Below the pieces are notes generated by a model. The model searched no databases, was not told where the DNA came from, and saw only the letters and a program-made list of their open reading frames with translations. A stretch of 64,000 nucleotides of DNA from Bryum argenteum (taxonomy: Eukaryota; Streptophyta; Bryopsida; Bryales; Bryaceae). Made by a program: the position numbers and the translations under genes. Of this stretch, positions 46,238 through 58,560 are shown piece by piece (within the stretch, counting starts at the first letter, position 1; the number at the start of each line of letters is the position of its first letter). The DNA is taken from positions 40,010,420-40,074,419 of the forward strand of contig CM073321.1 of NCBI GenBank assembly GCA_037043015.1, in the 5' to 3' direction.

Positions 46238-46724
46238 TGTCACGGACATACACAAGAAGTTTCTAGAAGGTTCTTCTAAAATATTCTCTGAAGATTCCCT
46301 AAAAGATTCCTCGAAGATTCCTTGAAGATTCCCTGTGTCACGGCCACGTACTAGGTAGACAACTTAGGAAGGTTCTAGAAGGTTCTAGAAGCTTCCGGAA
46401 ACTTCTGGAAGTTCCTGGAAGTCTCTGGAAGTTTTTGGAAGGTCCTTGAAGTTTCCGGAAGGCCCTGGAAGCTTCTGGAAGGTCTTGGAAGTTCTTGGAA
46501 GGTCCTAGAAGGTCCTAGGTTGAGGAAGGTTCTGGAGAACCTTCTTCTTAGCTAGTATATATAGGAGTCGAGGCTGAGGGCAACCTCAGTCTCGACAACG
46601 CATCTCTTGGAGCTCTAGCTCATCTCTCTTGTTGTTATTCGTGTACTCTTCTTGTTAATTCAAGCTCCTGTCAGTTCTTGTTAGTTTCCACATATTCTTA
46701 TCATCTGTTTCCGTGTCCCTGACA
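46238..46724 (+). repeat. 3' LTR of the chromovirus
   Basis: 487 bp, identical to the 5' LTR at all but about one position. Followed directly by the CAGGC duplication. Confidence 0.92.
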
Positions 46725-46729
46725 CAGGC

Positions 46730-47188
46730 ACCCACATTTTACATACTCCACATTATGACGAAAAACATGACGTGCGAGAGTTATATTCCACGTCAGCCCA
46801 TATTATGACGAGCAGTTATATTCCACGCGGTGCTGCCACGTCAGCAAAAATATGACTCAATAGAGTCATATTCCTTATTAGAAAAATTGTGACTCGCCAT
46901 AGTCACATATCATGTCGGATTTTGGGCTCAGCTGCTCGGGCAGGTCAAGAAAAGTTGTGGTCAGTAGGTGGGTCAAAATGGGGGCGGAAACGCTGACGTG
47001 GCATGTACATTGGGCCTAAGTATTCATTTCAAGGCGTATTTATTTATATGACAAATTGTCCAAAGCGACTCGTTGGTAACTACTAGACTCTATCACCATG
47101 CGCGTCATATGGTGATAGACCCATTGTAGTCATATTTTTGGATTTTGTAACTCTTCGCAGTCATAAATGACTGTCATATAGTGTAGTG
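46730..47188. mobile_element. Terminal region of a CACTA-type element hosting the chromovirus
   Basis: Ends at 47,188 with ATATAGTGTAGTG; read inversely it begins CACTACACTATATGACAGTC, a typical CACTA terminus. Subterminal short dyads and TATGAC/GTCATA words fill the stretch (for example ATATGACTCAATAGAGTCAT near 46,850). The matching left terminus was not found; the region left of the LTR (40.39-40.53 kb) belongs to it. Confidence 0.6.
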
Positions 47189-49200
47189 GTCTGCCGTAGT
47201 GTATCCGTATACGTTAGCCCATCGGAAATCTACTGCGACATCATCTTAGACATCCCCTCAGACATCTTTGGGGACATCTTCACACATAAATTATTATACA
47301 CCAATTACTTAAGGGGACAATGAAAGTGTGAATATTGTAGCATTTGAGAGCATATAATGTTCAAGAGAAGAACAAGAAGTACTCCAAAGTGGCGGATCAT
47401 CTCCAAAGTGTGTCGTCGTTGAAGTTTGGAAGTCCAAAAGGTGGCGGAGTATCGCTTCCAAACTACAAAATAAAATTCAATCGACACAGTTAGACATTCT
47501 TTCAGACATTTTTATAGACATTCTGTAAGTCATCCTTTCAGACAACATTATAAAGATCTTGTAAGACATTCTTGCTAACACCCAAACTCTAAACCCTAAA
47601 TTGGCACGACGGCTTTCTAAACCCTAAATCGGCGCGGGGACTGTGCGAGGATGGTGCAGTTCTGAACCTCTTCCATCTTTGCTTCTTGCATTTCTTCTTG
47701 CATTTCCGCCCCTTTTGCCCATTATTGTGCTACTGTAACTGCAATCTTACAAAGCAAAGAGGAGGTGCATATCAAATGTCCAAAAATCGACAAAATTTCA
47801 GTTGGAGCTTACGGTTCCAGTTTTTTCATACCTCACATTGCCGCCTCCTTCTTTTGACTTGCTTCCTTGCTTCTCTCATGTACCTTCTGAAGTACCTTCT
47901 TATATTTTGACTTGCTTCCTTGCTTCTCTTCAACTACATGATACTACATCCACCATGTCTATAACGCACACGAAATCCTCTCGTTTCCTCGATGTTTTCA
48001 AAGGCTATTGTATGCACTAAGTTAGGGCTATTGAGTATTGTGGCTACTTGAAATGTGAGAGTTGTAGCTTATCACATTTGTCTTAGCTGTTTGAGAGTAT
48101 GCACAACCTACGTAAAGTATGTTGGATATGTGGATTGGGGTTGCTCATTATTTATTCGTACTGTCATTTTTGCTATCTAGACATCTTTTTAAAAGCTTCT
48201 CAGACATTGCAAGAGACACTTGTTGGTGAAGAAGTTCTTCCATAGACCATGTCTGCAGAAGCTAAGTATCATGAGAAGTAATCACAAGGTTCTAATAGCT
48301 TATATAAATCAACCAAGTTCGGGGTTTGGAATCAAATAAGTATATATTTTCTTTCATTGTATGAATAAGTACTATTTGAATATAAGGAGTATCGGAGAGA
48401 CTAGAATATTGCGATGTTTTTGTGCACTCTATGCACATTGATGTTCTAAAGTGCAGTGTACCGTGAAAATAATTAGAAACTAAAATCATATATCTACATA
48501 TAAATTTTGTGTAGAAGTGGATAATTTTGCTGTCATTGTGAAGTCATTATATCCTACAGTAATTGAGTGAATTAGTTTACGTACGAAGTTAGTGTTGCAT
48601 TTTGATAGTGACTTTACAAGGATTTTGGATTTAGAGTTTACGCCATTCGGGATTTTGTGCAAGCGTTTTTACACCAAGACGACTACAGAACTTTTCACTC
48701 TTCAGCAGTGTAGAACAACCACATATCAAATCTGATTGTATTCATATCACGTGCCCCTATTAAGTGAAATCCATGAGTTCTCAAGCGACAAATCCAAATA
48801 AAAATATGATTTTTTATGCCACCATGAACCTGAACTTCTATATTGGACTACATTATTATAGCAAAAAGCATCTCAGACCAACTCTTTGGTTTCCTGAAGA
48901 GTTGTTTTACATTTATAACAGAATCTCTCCTACAACGTTTGCATATACTTGTACCGTCTCATTCTATCTTTGTTGCTGTAATTAATGATGGGCGTTGTCC
49001 CGGATGGCATTCCAAGCCTGCAAGTTGAAGATATTACAAACTTGGGTAACTTCAAAGACATTGACATTCTGAAACAACAACTCCATGTTTGTCATTAACT
49101 TTAATCACAAAGTACGATATCAACACGAGTTCACAATAATGTCAGTGAATGTAAGAATGATTACATGCAGCCATACCTCAACGTGTCCAAATATTTTTAT
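47189..49200. other. AT-rich stretch without a supported gene
   Basis: A cluster of AGACATYTT words (47,240-47,570) and two AAACCCTAAA strings (47,581-47,630) are the only structure I see. Short frames have no motifs. Confidence 0.45.
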
Positions 49201-51365
49201 AATGCTTCTAAGAAGCATAATCTATATCCGATCTAATAAGCTGCGACTGCCAATTGATGGTTTGCATTGGTGAGCTCTAGTGCATCTTCCAGTAAAGGTT
49301 GTGTAGGTAGAGGCCGTAAAACCGTTGGAGCAGTGAGGCCGGCTACTTCAGTACACATGAGAACATCGGTTCTCTCCTCCAATACTTCTGTGCTTAAAGT
49401 TTATCATCAAGAAGCCGCTGTCGTCCCAAATATATGTAGTCGGATTCTTTTGCCTGTCCACTTTCTTGATCCATTTACAAAGTAATAGAATTATAGGAGA
49501 TTTTTTGATCCACAATTCAATTTCAATATGTCTTTTAGCACACCTACATAGTTAATGCTTGACACATCCCTTGCGTCTAGAAGAGGAGCATCAGCCACAG
49601 TTGCTACTCCTGAATCATACGTCTTCAAGCCGTCAGTTTCGTTGTTTTGCACACGAAAGTCCTTCCCAAATGCTTTTATTATTTCATACCGCAAGCAATT
49701 ATGGGATAGCTTTCAGGCAAGCATTACTATGTCAAGCCCCATCTCTGGATTCCAAATGTCGTCTATATCAGCATGATCTTGTATCCACTGTGCAAAAGAT
49801 AAATTTGCATCTTTATTGTCTCTCTGTTCCTCCCACATTCTGATGACACATAGTGCAAAAATATTAACCCCGGTAGCCATGATTACGTAGTAAAGAATTT
49901 CTGCTATTCCAATTTTCCTATTGGAAATTCACACTAAATTTATGCACAGAAGATCACATCTTTTCTTAATTCACTTTTTGAGTATGATTCGTTCCAATTG
50001 AAGATTGTTTTCGCTTTTTTCATTTAGTGACCTCAAGTACGGCTAAAATCCAACTATATTTTGCAGTACATAGTCGTGTGCGATGTCCCTCATTGTCGTT
50101 GTCATCATGTATGCTCTTTCTCTACCTTGTAGTACCTCCTCAGCGTCGCCAAATTCTTCATCAGCATCCCACACTCGTCTTTGTACATGCTCAAAACGTT
50201 GCATGTACTCTGTTACAAATCCCAGGCATTCGTTCCTTAAATGTCCTTCCGCCATAGATGTCTTTGGTTTCGAAAAATTGCGCACGCTAGTCTTTAATGT
50301 TTTCATGTACCTTTCAATTTGGTACATCCACCTTGTTGATACCGGTGTGCATAAGTCTAACTCCTGGACAATGTGATATACAAGATGTGTCATAATATTA
50401 ACCCCTAAACGCCCAAGGGGGGGTAAAGCTCTTAACAGTTGGTAATAATGCCGATTTTTTTAAAACTGCGTAGAAACAAATAAAAGATGAAAATGGAAAA
50501 ATCCAACCGTAGGATCTTCTTCGGAGCATGGCAATTAGTAGGACCGCCAAGTTGCATGCCATTTGGAACTATGGATTTCAAGATCCATCCAAAAAAGGGG
50601 TGAAGATCACACCACCAAAACTTTCATGAAAAATCTCTTTCGCGCACTCTCACAAATTGAGGATCAAGGTTTTTACTACTTATCCAAGGAGGGAGTAGAG
50701 TAAACCCACCGAGGAGTTGAGCAAAAAAAATGGCGGATAAAAAATCAATGGCATGAAAGCGGGGTTGTGCACCAAAGACGGAGCCTCACATCCAAAATGT
50801 CGAAAAACGACACTGTGGGCGCTTAAGGGTTAAAAAAATGAAGGTGGAAATTCAATTTCCAAAATGGCCATTCTCTCTGCTAAGTTTGCCTCCAATCACA
50901 AAATTCTGAAGGATCATAAGTAGTCTTGCAAATTCGTCTAAATACTCTGCACATCCTTATTACAACCATTTTGGGTCCTAGTTTCATTAACCCAAGCAAT
51001 CCCAATGGCAGCAATTGCTGCATTAATAAATGATAATCGTGGGATTTAAGAGCTCTAAAACTCTTCCCCTTAATGTTGCTTCTGATTGATGAAAGATCCA
51101 TACCCTCTTGGTGTCTTCAGATTCCCTAATGTAGATGAAAAAATTTCAAACTCCTCCGTTGAAAGCACATAAGATGCTTTGGGCCTCAACATCTTCTTCC
51201 CTCGCCGTGGGTTCTTCACTAACCACAGATGCTTACGAATTCCCCGGCTTAGCAAATCCGGGCGTACCTTCACTGTGTCCTTGGCCTCCGTGATAGTTTT
51301 TACAAGGTTCTTCGCGAAATTCATTTCACAGTGCATCACATCCAGAGTCCATCAAACCAGCACAC
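49200..51365 (-). pseudogene. CACTA (En/Spm) TNP2 transposase, C-terminal part (copy 1)
   Basis: Minus strand, in order: LDVMHCEMNFAKNLVKTI and KVRPDLLSRG (51.3 kb), LKTPRGYGSFI, LKSHDYHLLMQQLLPL (51.06 kb), VVIRMCRVFRRICK, MAILEIEFPPSFF at 50.85 kb, then after a MITE MTHLVYHIVQELDLC, PVSTRWMYQIERYMKTLK (DUF4218), FVTEYMQRF, and finally FAQWIQDHADI (49.79 kb) and NYVGVLKDILKLNCG (DUF4216, 49.53 kb). TNP2 is the catalytic transposase of CACTA elements. The N-terminal half is absent: above 51,365 the sequence passes into the TAGTCA tandem array. A TGA and other breaks mark it as dead. The paralogue at 58.6-63 kb is more complete. Confidence 0.85.
50398..50833. mobile_element. TTAA-flanked MITE (piggyBac-like) inside the TNP2 gene
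   Basis: TTAA at both borders (50,398-50,401 and 50,830-50,833). Inner ends CCCCTAAACGCCCA and, inversely, CCCTTAAGCGCCCA. TTAA target duplication with CCC..GGG ends is diagnostic of the piggyBac superfamily. With the MITE left out and one TTAA kept, the TNP2 gene reads PPSFFNIMTHLVYHI without a gap, so the insertion site is exact. 428 bp between the TTAA copies, no coding capacity. Confidence 0.85.
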
Positions 51366-52338
51366 TAATAGAAAAGGGTGTCAATTCTGACTAGTCGCAA
51401 ATGACTATGGTGTCAATTCTGACTCTGGCTAGTCAAATGCGTATTCAGATCGAAAAAACTTAGTCAGCTAAGGAGGGAGTAAAAATTTTAGTCATATTTT
51501 AGTCATATTTTAGTCATGTTTGTAGTCATACGACTATTCGGAGTCAGATTTTTTAGGCACCTCGATGATTTTACGGTTGGGGAACGCCGAGAACGTGGTT
51601 ATTTATGTCCGGGCAGGCATATGATTAGTGTAGTTATCGTCTTAACTACGGTTCCGGGCAGCGATATGACTACGCGATATTTTCTTGTAGTCATCTGACT
51701 ACCACAATGGTTTTTTTATTTTGGTTCTGACCACTCATAAGACTAATTTCGTGATTACACTAAATTCCTACCTGTCTTATGACTACTGTAGTCATAACTT
51801 AGTCACCACATCCGTATGTTTTATTTCGTTTTCTACCATTCTATATACTAATTTACTATGTACACGATATTCACACCTCCCTTATAACTACCGTAGTCAT
51901 AACTTAGTCATCAGAGTAGTTTTATAATAAGTAGTTTCGACCACCGATAAGACTAATTTAGTGTCTACACTAAATTCCCACCTACCTTATGACTGCTGTA
52001 GTCAGAATTTAGTCAAAGGCAGTTTTTTTTTATTCTGTTTTCGACCACTCATAAGACTAATTTCTTTTCTACACTAAATTCCTACCTGCCTTATGACTAT
52101 CGTAGTCAGAACTTAGTCAAGAGGCAGTTAGTTTTTTTAAAATTTTTTCTTTTACATCCCCGCTAATAAGACTAATTTCTTGTCTACACTAAATTCGTAC
52201 CTGCCTTATGACTGTCGTAGTCAGGACTTAGTCAAAAGGCAGTTAGTTTTTTTTATTTTAATTTTTTTCATCTCCACTAACAAGACTAATTTCTTGTCTA
52301 CACTAAATTGCTACCTACCTTATGACTGTCGTAGTCAG
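51366..52338. repeat. Tandem array of about 90-bp units with TAGTCA words (left part)
   Basis: Units: TAAGACTAATTTCTTGTCTA, CACTAAATTCCTACCTGCCT, TATGACTGTCGTAGTCAG, AACTTAGTCAAAAGGCAG, then a T-rich spacer. Five to six units of rising similarity toward 52.3 kb. CACTA-type subterminal repeat, continued on the far side of the copia element at 58,230. Confidence 0.85.
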
Positions 52339-52520
52339 TGTTACGAGTGTGAAGAAACATGACCAACAGTTTGACAAGAAGGAGAAATGGCTTCGTGAGG
52401 AGCCAGCTCTATCAGAGAGGGACGGGAACATTTTGGTAGGCGGCACTAGCCGCCATAATCCTCGGAGGATCTACATCCTCGGATGAATGTGCTTATCCAG
52501 CTCATCCAACTCTCTTAACA
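52339..52520 (-). repeat. 3' LTR of the copia element
   Basis: 182 bp; on the minus strand it starts TGTTAAGAGAG and ends CACTCGTAACA. It is the downstream LTR because the element reads on the minus strand. Confidence 0.9.
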
Positions 52521-55500
52521 CTCCTCCTCGAGGGTGTCATCCTCGTTAAAAACTCCAGTGGAGAAAAGAGTGATGACGCCCTCGGAGCTTACAGTTCGGA
52601 TAAGCTATACATGCCTGCCAGTTGTATGAGCTTGCGATGCTGCGGAGCTGGAAGTGCCTTTGTAAGGAGATCCGCGATGTTCTCCGCTGAGGCAACTTTC
52701 CGTATTTCGATCCGGCCTGTGCTCGTGAGTTCCTGGGTGTAGCCGAACAACTGTGGGCTAATATGCTTAACCCTGTCGGACTTGATGAATCCGGACGAGA
52801 CTTGTTCGATGCAGGCGGCGTTGTCCTCCAAAATAAGCGTGGGCTTCGTGGCGGTGGGAAGGCCGGTCATGTCACCGATTGCAGATTGCATGGTCCGCAA
52901 CCACACAAACTCCCTTGCTGCCTCATGGAACGCAAGTAGTTCGGCATAATTCGTTGATGTAGCGGTTGTTGTTTGCTTGGACGATCGCCATAAGATCAGG
53001 GCTCCATTTTTCAGAAAAATCCAGCCGGTTTGGGACTTACCGGAAGTGGGATCGGTCTTGTAACCAGCGTCGGCGTATCCTATGATCTCGCTGTGGCCCG
53101 GCTTGAAGTGAAGGCCAAGGTCCTCGGTGCCACGTAGGTACCGCATCAGATGTTTGATACCTTGCCAGTGACGTGTGGTAGGTCGTTGGCTGTGGCGTGC
53201 CAGTACACTAACTGCAAAGCTGATGTCGGAGCGGGTGTTGGTGGCTAAGTAGAGTAGAGCTCCAACTGCTGCGAGGTATTGGCGCTTCTCAATCTCCTCC
53301 TCATTTTCTTCGGCTGGGCGGTAGGGGTCGTCCTCGCTCTTGGACTTCCCGATTATGGGCGCAGTGAGCGCATTGGCAGTCTCCATGTTGAAGGTGCGGA
53401 GGAGCTTCTTGGTGTACGTTTGTTGGTGAAGTAGCAAACTGCCATCTGCACAATGCTTGATCTGGAGGCCAAGGCAAAAGGTTGTGCGTCCTAGTAGTTT
53501 GATTTCAAACTGTTTTGTCAATATCGATTCAACTTTTCTGGATAACTCCGGGGTGCCAATTGAATTCAAGTCATCAACATATACAACAAGGATGACAAAT
53601 TCAGTGGCTTCTTTAAGCACAAAGACACAAGGCAAGGCAGGGTGATTTGAAAAACCATGAGCCATAAGGTAGGTTTTGAGATGGTGATACGATGCTCTTC
53701 CTGCCTGCTTAAGTCCGTATAAGGCTTTCCGGATACGCAATCCAGAGAATTTCCCAGTTGGAGGTGGGCGTAAAGGAGGCAAGAAGTCTGGGGGAGGTTT
53801 TATGTACAGCTCGGTATCTAAGTTTCCGTATAGATACGCTGTTACTACATCCATTAGTCTGGTTTCTAGTGCATGCAGAGTTGCCAAACTAAGCAAGTAG
53901 CGGAAGGATGTACTATCCATCACATGAGAGTATGTTTGCTCAAAATCTATCCCAGATTTCTGAGTATATCCCTGGGCTACAAGGCAAATTTTATAGCGTA
54001 GGATTTTTCCTTGTTCATCCTTTTTCCTAGTAAACACAATTTTGTGTCCAATAGGAGGTGAGCTAAGATTGTGGACCAATTCTCCAAAAACTTCGCGTTT
54101 GCATAACGAGTTATATTCAGCCTGTAAAGCTTCGTGCCACTGAGGCCAATCTTCTCGTTTCTTTGCCTATTCTAGAGTTTGGAGATCAGAATCAATATTG
54201 GATAGAGTAGACACAAAAGCTTCGAGGTCGTTCCATGATGGATTGTCGGCCTCAAAAGACTGGTCAGCTAGGAGAGTGGTTCGGACTTTGCGTTTCTTAC
54301 TTGGAATTGCTACCGGAACGAGGTTCCCTGAGCCTGGTACTGGACTGCGTATGATTCTGGGGCCGGAATGGAATCCGTCCGGAATCTTTTCGGCTAGCTG
54401 CTGAAGATTGAGGAGTTTCTGGCATTCACTATCTGTGAGTGCGGTTCTAGGATTTGGATTAAGAGTAAGGGTTTCTGAATCACGAAAGTTTAGTGTAACA
54501 GCAGGTTTGTTGGGGCTCTGAGTTTCGGGGAAGCGAGATTCTACGAACTTGCAATTCTGAAACCTAGCTTTGTATACATCGTCCCGGTTGGAAAGTTTAT
54601 ATCGAATAATACTCGGCAAGTCGAATCCTAAGTACACACCTTTGACTCGATGAGGTTCCATAGACTTTTGTTTTGGTTCTAAGACAAGTTCCCAGACCTC
54701 GCAACCAAACGTCCTAAGGTGAGCTATGTGAGGTGTTCTTCCTGATGCTAGTTCTAACGGGGTTTGAGTATGTAGAAGAGTCGGTCTCAGTTTTAGGAGA
54801 GTTGCATCATGTAGCACCGCATGTCCCCAAAACTGGGAGGGGAGGTTGGCGTGAAATAACAATAGTCGAACTATCAACTGAATTTTCTTGATTACAGCTT
54901 CTGCAAGGCCATTCTGTGCATGCTCATATGGCACAGAATAAGAAAGCTCGATACCTGAAGCTACACAAAAATCCTCAAATGCATGGGATTTGAATTCTGA
55001 AGCGTTGTCCATTCAAAGATGGCATATACGGAATTCTGGGTAGTGGTTTTTGTATCTAATGAGCATGGCTAAGTTTTTGGGGAATACCATGTTTCGGGTG
55101 GTGAGAAGTGATACTTCCGTATGTCTCCCCGACGCATCAGCTAACACAAAGAAGTATTTGAACTGACCTGATTCAGGGGAGATGGGGCCGCACCAATCGC
55201 CTTGGAGGCGAAAGAGGGGTGCTGGCATCTCGTTCGGAAGCTTCCACTTTGCAGGCTGCCGAATAAGCTTGCCCTGGGCGCATGCCTGGCACTCCGAGGT
55301 GTGCTCCGCGTCTCGGGTGGTAAACTCGCGGCCGCTTAGGATTGGTATCATCCTCCTCATCATCGTCGTGCCGGGATGTCCCAATCGATGGTGCCAGAGA
55401 TCCGCCCTTCTGACTGTCGTGAGGAAGGAGGCCTGTCCATTGCCCTTAGGAGCGCTGGGACTCGAGTTGCAAGGAGTTGGAACTCCTCCTCGGATTGGGA

Positions 55501-58047
55501 GCTCATAAAGACCGCTAGCACCCGCTCGTGCTGTAGCCAACAGCCTATGCCCGCTCCGCAATTCCAACACTTCTCCTCCCTTCCCATGGGCTGTGGAGAT
55601 GTGAATATTACTGGCTCTTAAGTCCCTGTAGCTGATCAGGCTACAGTGGGCGCCAGGAGCATACATTGCTCGTTCGCAGATGAGGGGGGCTCCCCCGGGT
55701 AACACTATGTGTGCCTGGCCCTCACGGAAGCGGAAACTTTGTTTCCTAGCGATTGTGATTAGATCACAAGTTTGCCAAGGCTCATTCTGAGTTTTGAACT
55801 CAAAGAATGCTTGGTCTTGGAGTATGGTGTGCGTGGATGCATCATCGAGTAAGGCAATGTTGGCCTCAACGGTAGTGGATCCGCAACCCACCATGTAGTT
55901 CTCTGTATCGAGGTCTGATAAAGAGGGGGCATCTAACGTGTGAGCCTCTCTTTTCGAACCTTTGAGTGCTTGGAGCTCCTTGTACATATTTACAATGTAT
56001 TCGGATGTTCTGCACTCCCGGGCGTAATGCCCAGGTCTACCACATTTGTGACAGTTCCCCTTGACTTGACGTGCAGGAGGATTGCTTGAGGTTCGAGATT
56101 TCTGACCTGGTGAATAGCGCGTGTTCTTGTAAGGCTTGCTCCAATGGTTTTTCGGCTTCACAGAACCGCCTTTCGGGGGTCGCATGGGTGCTTCGGAAGT
56201 GTGAGTTTCGCGTCCCGAATTGCTCGCTTTTGATGCCGAGGTTGGTGTGGTTGTAGTTCTGGTGGTAGCTGATGTCTTCTCAGTAGAGTGAATTTCACGA
56301 GCCGGTCGTTTCTCTGAATTTTGGAGGAGAATTTGTTGTTGTTGTTCTCCAACCTGCAGATACTTCATAAGCTCTGTGTAACGTGTGAATTTCATGTTTC
56401 GGTATTGCTGAGATAAAATAGCACATGCGAGAGGAAAAGAGTTTAGTGTCTTATTCATCAGCTCGGCGTCCGTGATTGTGATGCCGCAAAGCTTGAGCTG
56501 GGCAGTGATGCGGTGAAGCTCAGAGTCGTATGTCGAGAAGTTCGGAAAGTCGAGAACTCGCAGTGCTCTCCAATCGGCCTAAGCGTGCGGGAGAAAAATT
56601 GTTTCTTCATGTTTAAAACGTGCTTCAAGGTCCGCCCAGAGTCTGGCGGGGTTTTCTTCGGCGATATACTGCATGCGAAGCGCTGGCGCCATGTGCCTGC
56701 GCATGATCATCATTGCTTGCCAACGGTGCAATGTCGGTATTTCTACTTGTGGGTGCAGGTTCAGCGCCGGGTCGATCTCATCTGCAGCCAGGGTCGAGCG
56801 TATGTTGAAGTTCCAATCGGTGTAGTTTGTGCCATCTTCCTCCAACTGATCGAAAATCAACGGTGCGGTGCGTGACTCCTTCATCGGTTTCGCAATCGAC
56901 GACATCACCGTTGTTTGATGTTGCTTAACCTGAAAAGGAGAGAGGAAGGAGGAACACGTGGGGCCAGGCTGCAAACCTACTTGGGCTTCACTTACTGAAG
57001 ATAAGAGGAGCCGCTGATCAGTTGGTGAACTGGTGACCTTCTGTCCAGGGGAGAGCAGCAAGGCTTGCAGACTCGGAATGCAGGCAGGGAACGTCGGAGC
57101 AGAAAAGATGCTGGCTTGTTTGTACTGCTGAGTGGCTTCTCTGTTGGCTGGCTGGTTTGTACTGCTGACTTGGTCCCTACTGCTGGCTGGGGTCGAATTT
57201 GCTTCTGTGCAGGCTGATTTGTATTGGTGACTGGGGTCCCTACTGCTGGGTGGGGTCGAATTTGCTTCTGAACCTAATTGGTTCAGCTTCTGGTTCAGCT
57301 TTTGTGTGCTCTGCCTTCTCTCTTCCGCTTTCTGCCTAAGGTTCTACTCTCACTGCGGGGCAATGGTAAGCTTGGGGTATCACTTTTTGGACACACTAAT
57401 TAGGTTATTTTTATTGAAAGCCTCCAAAGTTTGTCTAATTTAGTCATTTTAATCAAGTAAAAAGACCCTAAAACAGAAAATAAAATATCATGCACCTCAC
57501 TGAAATCAAAGTATATATGCCTATAGATTTTCTTTTAGATTTTTTATTTTTTTTGGATCCATTCATAGATGAGGGAAAAAGTGCTGAATTTGGGGATTTG
57601 CAGGCATTATAGTGCACAATGAATTAATTTTTTTATTATTAAATAAATTATTTTGTATTCTATACAAGAAGATGTAGGTCATATTCAAAAATTATATTAA
57701 AATAAAAATGGTTGATATTCCATTTGCTTGATTCAATGGATTTTAGATTATTGGGACATGACTTACTTTTTCAACTAAAAAATCAAATAAAATTACTTCA
57801 AATTTTTTTTTTTTAATTTTTAATTTTTTTTCTTGATACATTATAAGTATAGACAACTAAAACCACATCTAATGAAGTCTTATTGTATTACAGTTTAAAA
57901 ATGGATATGTTTGTCACACCAGCATAGAGTGCAATTGTTCATGGGACAACCTTTTTGGGTACCCCAACCAGACTATCACCCTGCGGCCTACGCGATCGAT
58001 GAACGATTGAAAAATGGAAAAGCTCGAAGAAGAGCGTGCTGATAACG

Positions 58048-58229
58048 TGTTACGAGTGTGAAGAAGCATGAGCAACAGTTTGACAAGAAGGAGAAATGGC
58101 TTCATGAGGAGCCAGCTTTATCAGAGAGGGAGGGGAACATTTTGGTAGGCGGCACAAGCCGCCATAATCCTCGGAGGATCTACATCCTCGGATGAATGTG
58201 CTTATCCAGCTCATCCAACTCTCTTAACA
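58048..58229 (-). repeat. 5' LTR of the copia element
   Basis: 182 bp, about 97% identical to the other LTR. The primer-site-like TTATCAGCACG lies immediately inside. Confidence 0.9.
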
Positions 58230-58560
58230 GTCTGAACTTAGTCAAAAGGCGGTTAGTTTTTTTTTTTTTAATTTTTTTCATCTCCGCTAATAAGACTAAT
58301 TTCTTGTCTACACTAAATTCCTACCTGCCTTATGACTGTCGTAGTCAGAACTTAGTCAAAAGGCAGTTAGTTTTTTTTTTTTAAATTTTTTTTCATCTCC
58401 GCTAATAAGACTAATTTCTTGTCTACACTAAATTCCTACCTGTCTTATGACTACGGTACTCATAATTTAGTCAACCCAAGGGTTTTTTTATGCACTCACT
58501 GGTTCAACAAATATGACTATAATTAGGAGTAAGTCGTTCATACGACAAAAATCAACATGT
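58230..58560. repeat. TAGTCA tandem array (right part, beyond the copia element)
   Basis: Two further units matching those at 51.9-52.3 kb, then decaying sequence (TATGACTACGGTACTCATAA). It shows that the copia element landed inside one continuous array. It also lies just downstream of the TNP2 gene end at 58,644, so it may be that element's subterminal region. Confidence 0.85.

Larger units (their letters stand above)
40535..46724 (+). mobile_element. Ty3/gypsy chromovirus, LTR to LTR
   Basis: 487-bp LTRs at both ends (TGTCACGG..CCCTGACA) and a perfect 5-bp target duplication CAGGC (40,530-40,534 and 46,725-46,729). I count one difference between the LTRs, so insertion is very recent. Parts in order: gag with a zinc-knuckle-like region (about 41.2-42.2 kb), aspartic protease (LLDSGAST, about 42.3-42.6), reverse transcriptase ([16 protein letters not shown], about 42.9-43.6), RNase H (about 43.7-44.15), integrase (HFGYNKTLEL; FHPQTDGQTER, about 44.4-45.2), a chromodomain-like end (EYFVHWSGYD, about 45.5-45.7) and a small extra 3' frame (about 45.84-46.19). 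The pol order RT-RH-IN defines Ty3/gypsy; the chromodomain defines a chromovirus. The polypurine tract AGAAGGGGAGG precedes the 3' LTR. The coding region is broken in several places (roughly half a dozen or more). Confidence 0.92.
52339..58229 (-). mobile_element. Ty1/copia element, LTR to LTR (minus orientation)
   Basis: 182-bp LTRs (52,339-52,520 and 58,048-58,229) and a near-perfect 5-bp target duplication (GTCAG/GTCTG). Six differences between LTRs, about 3%, so a moderately old insertion. Order on the minus strand: leader with a TTATCAGCACG primer-site-like string beside the 5' LTR; gag (about 57.0-56.0 kb) with a zinc knuckle CHKCGRPGHYAREC; protease-like region (LLDDAST, about 55.85); GAG-pre-integrase (HHRLGHPG, about 55.4); integrase (about 55.25-54.6); reverse transcriptase (about 54.08-53.3); RNase H (about 53.2-52.6). 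Integrase before RT defines copia. A purine tract GAGGAGGAG precedes the 3' LTR. The coding region is broken in a few places (about three or four). An AT-rich part of the leader (57.37-57.9 kb) has no coding signal. Confidence 0.92.

Noticed and set aside
47581-47632. Second telomere repeat site (AAACCCTAAA twice)
   Set aside because: Only two isolated units separated by unrelated sequence; no tandem run.
48764-49028. Short plus-strand frames at 48.8-49.0 kb
   Set aside because: AT-rich, no motif, no splice pattern; they lie just downstream of the decayed TNP2 gene on the opposite strand.
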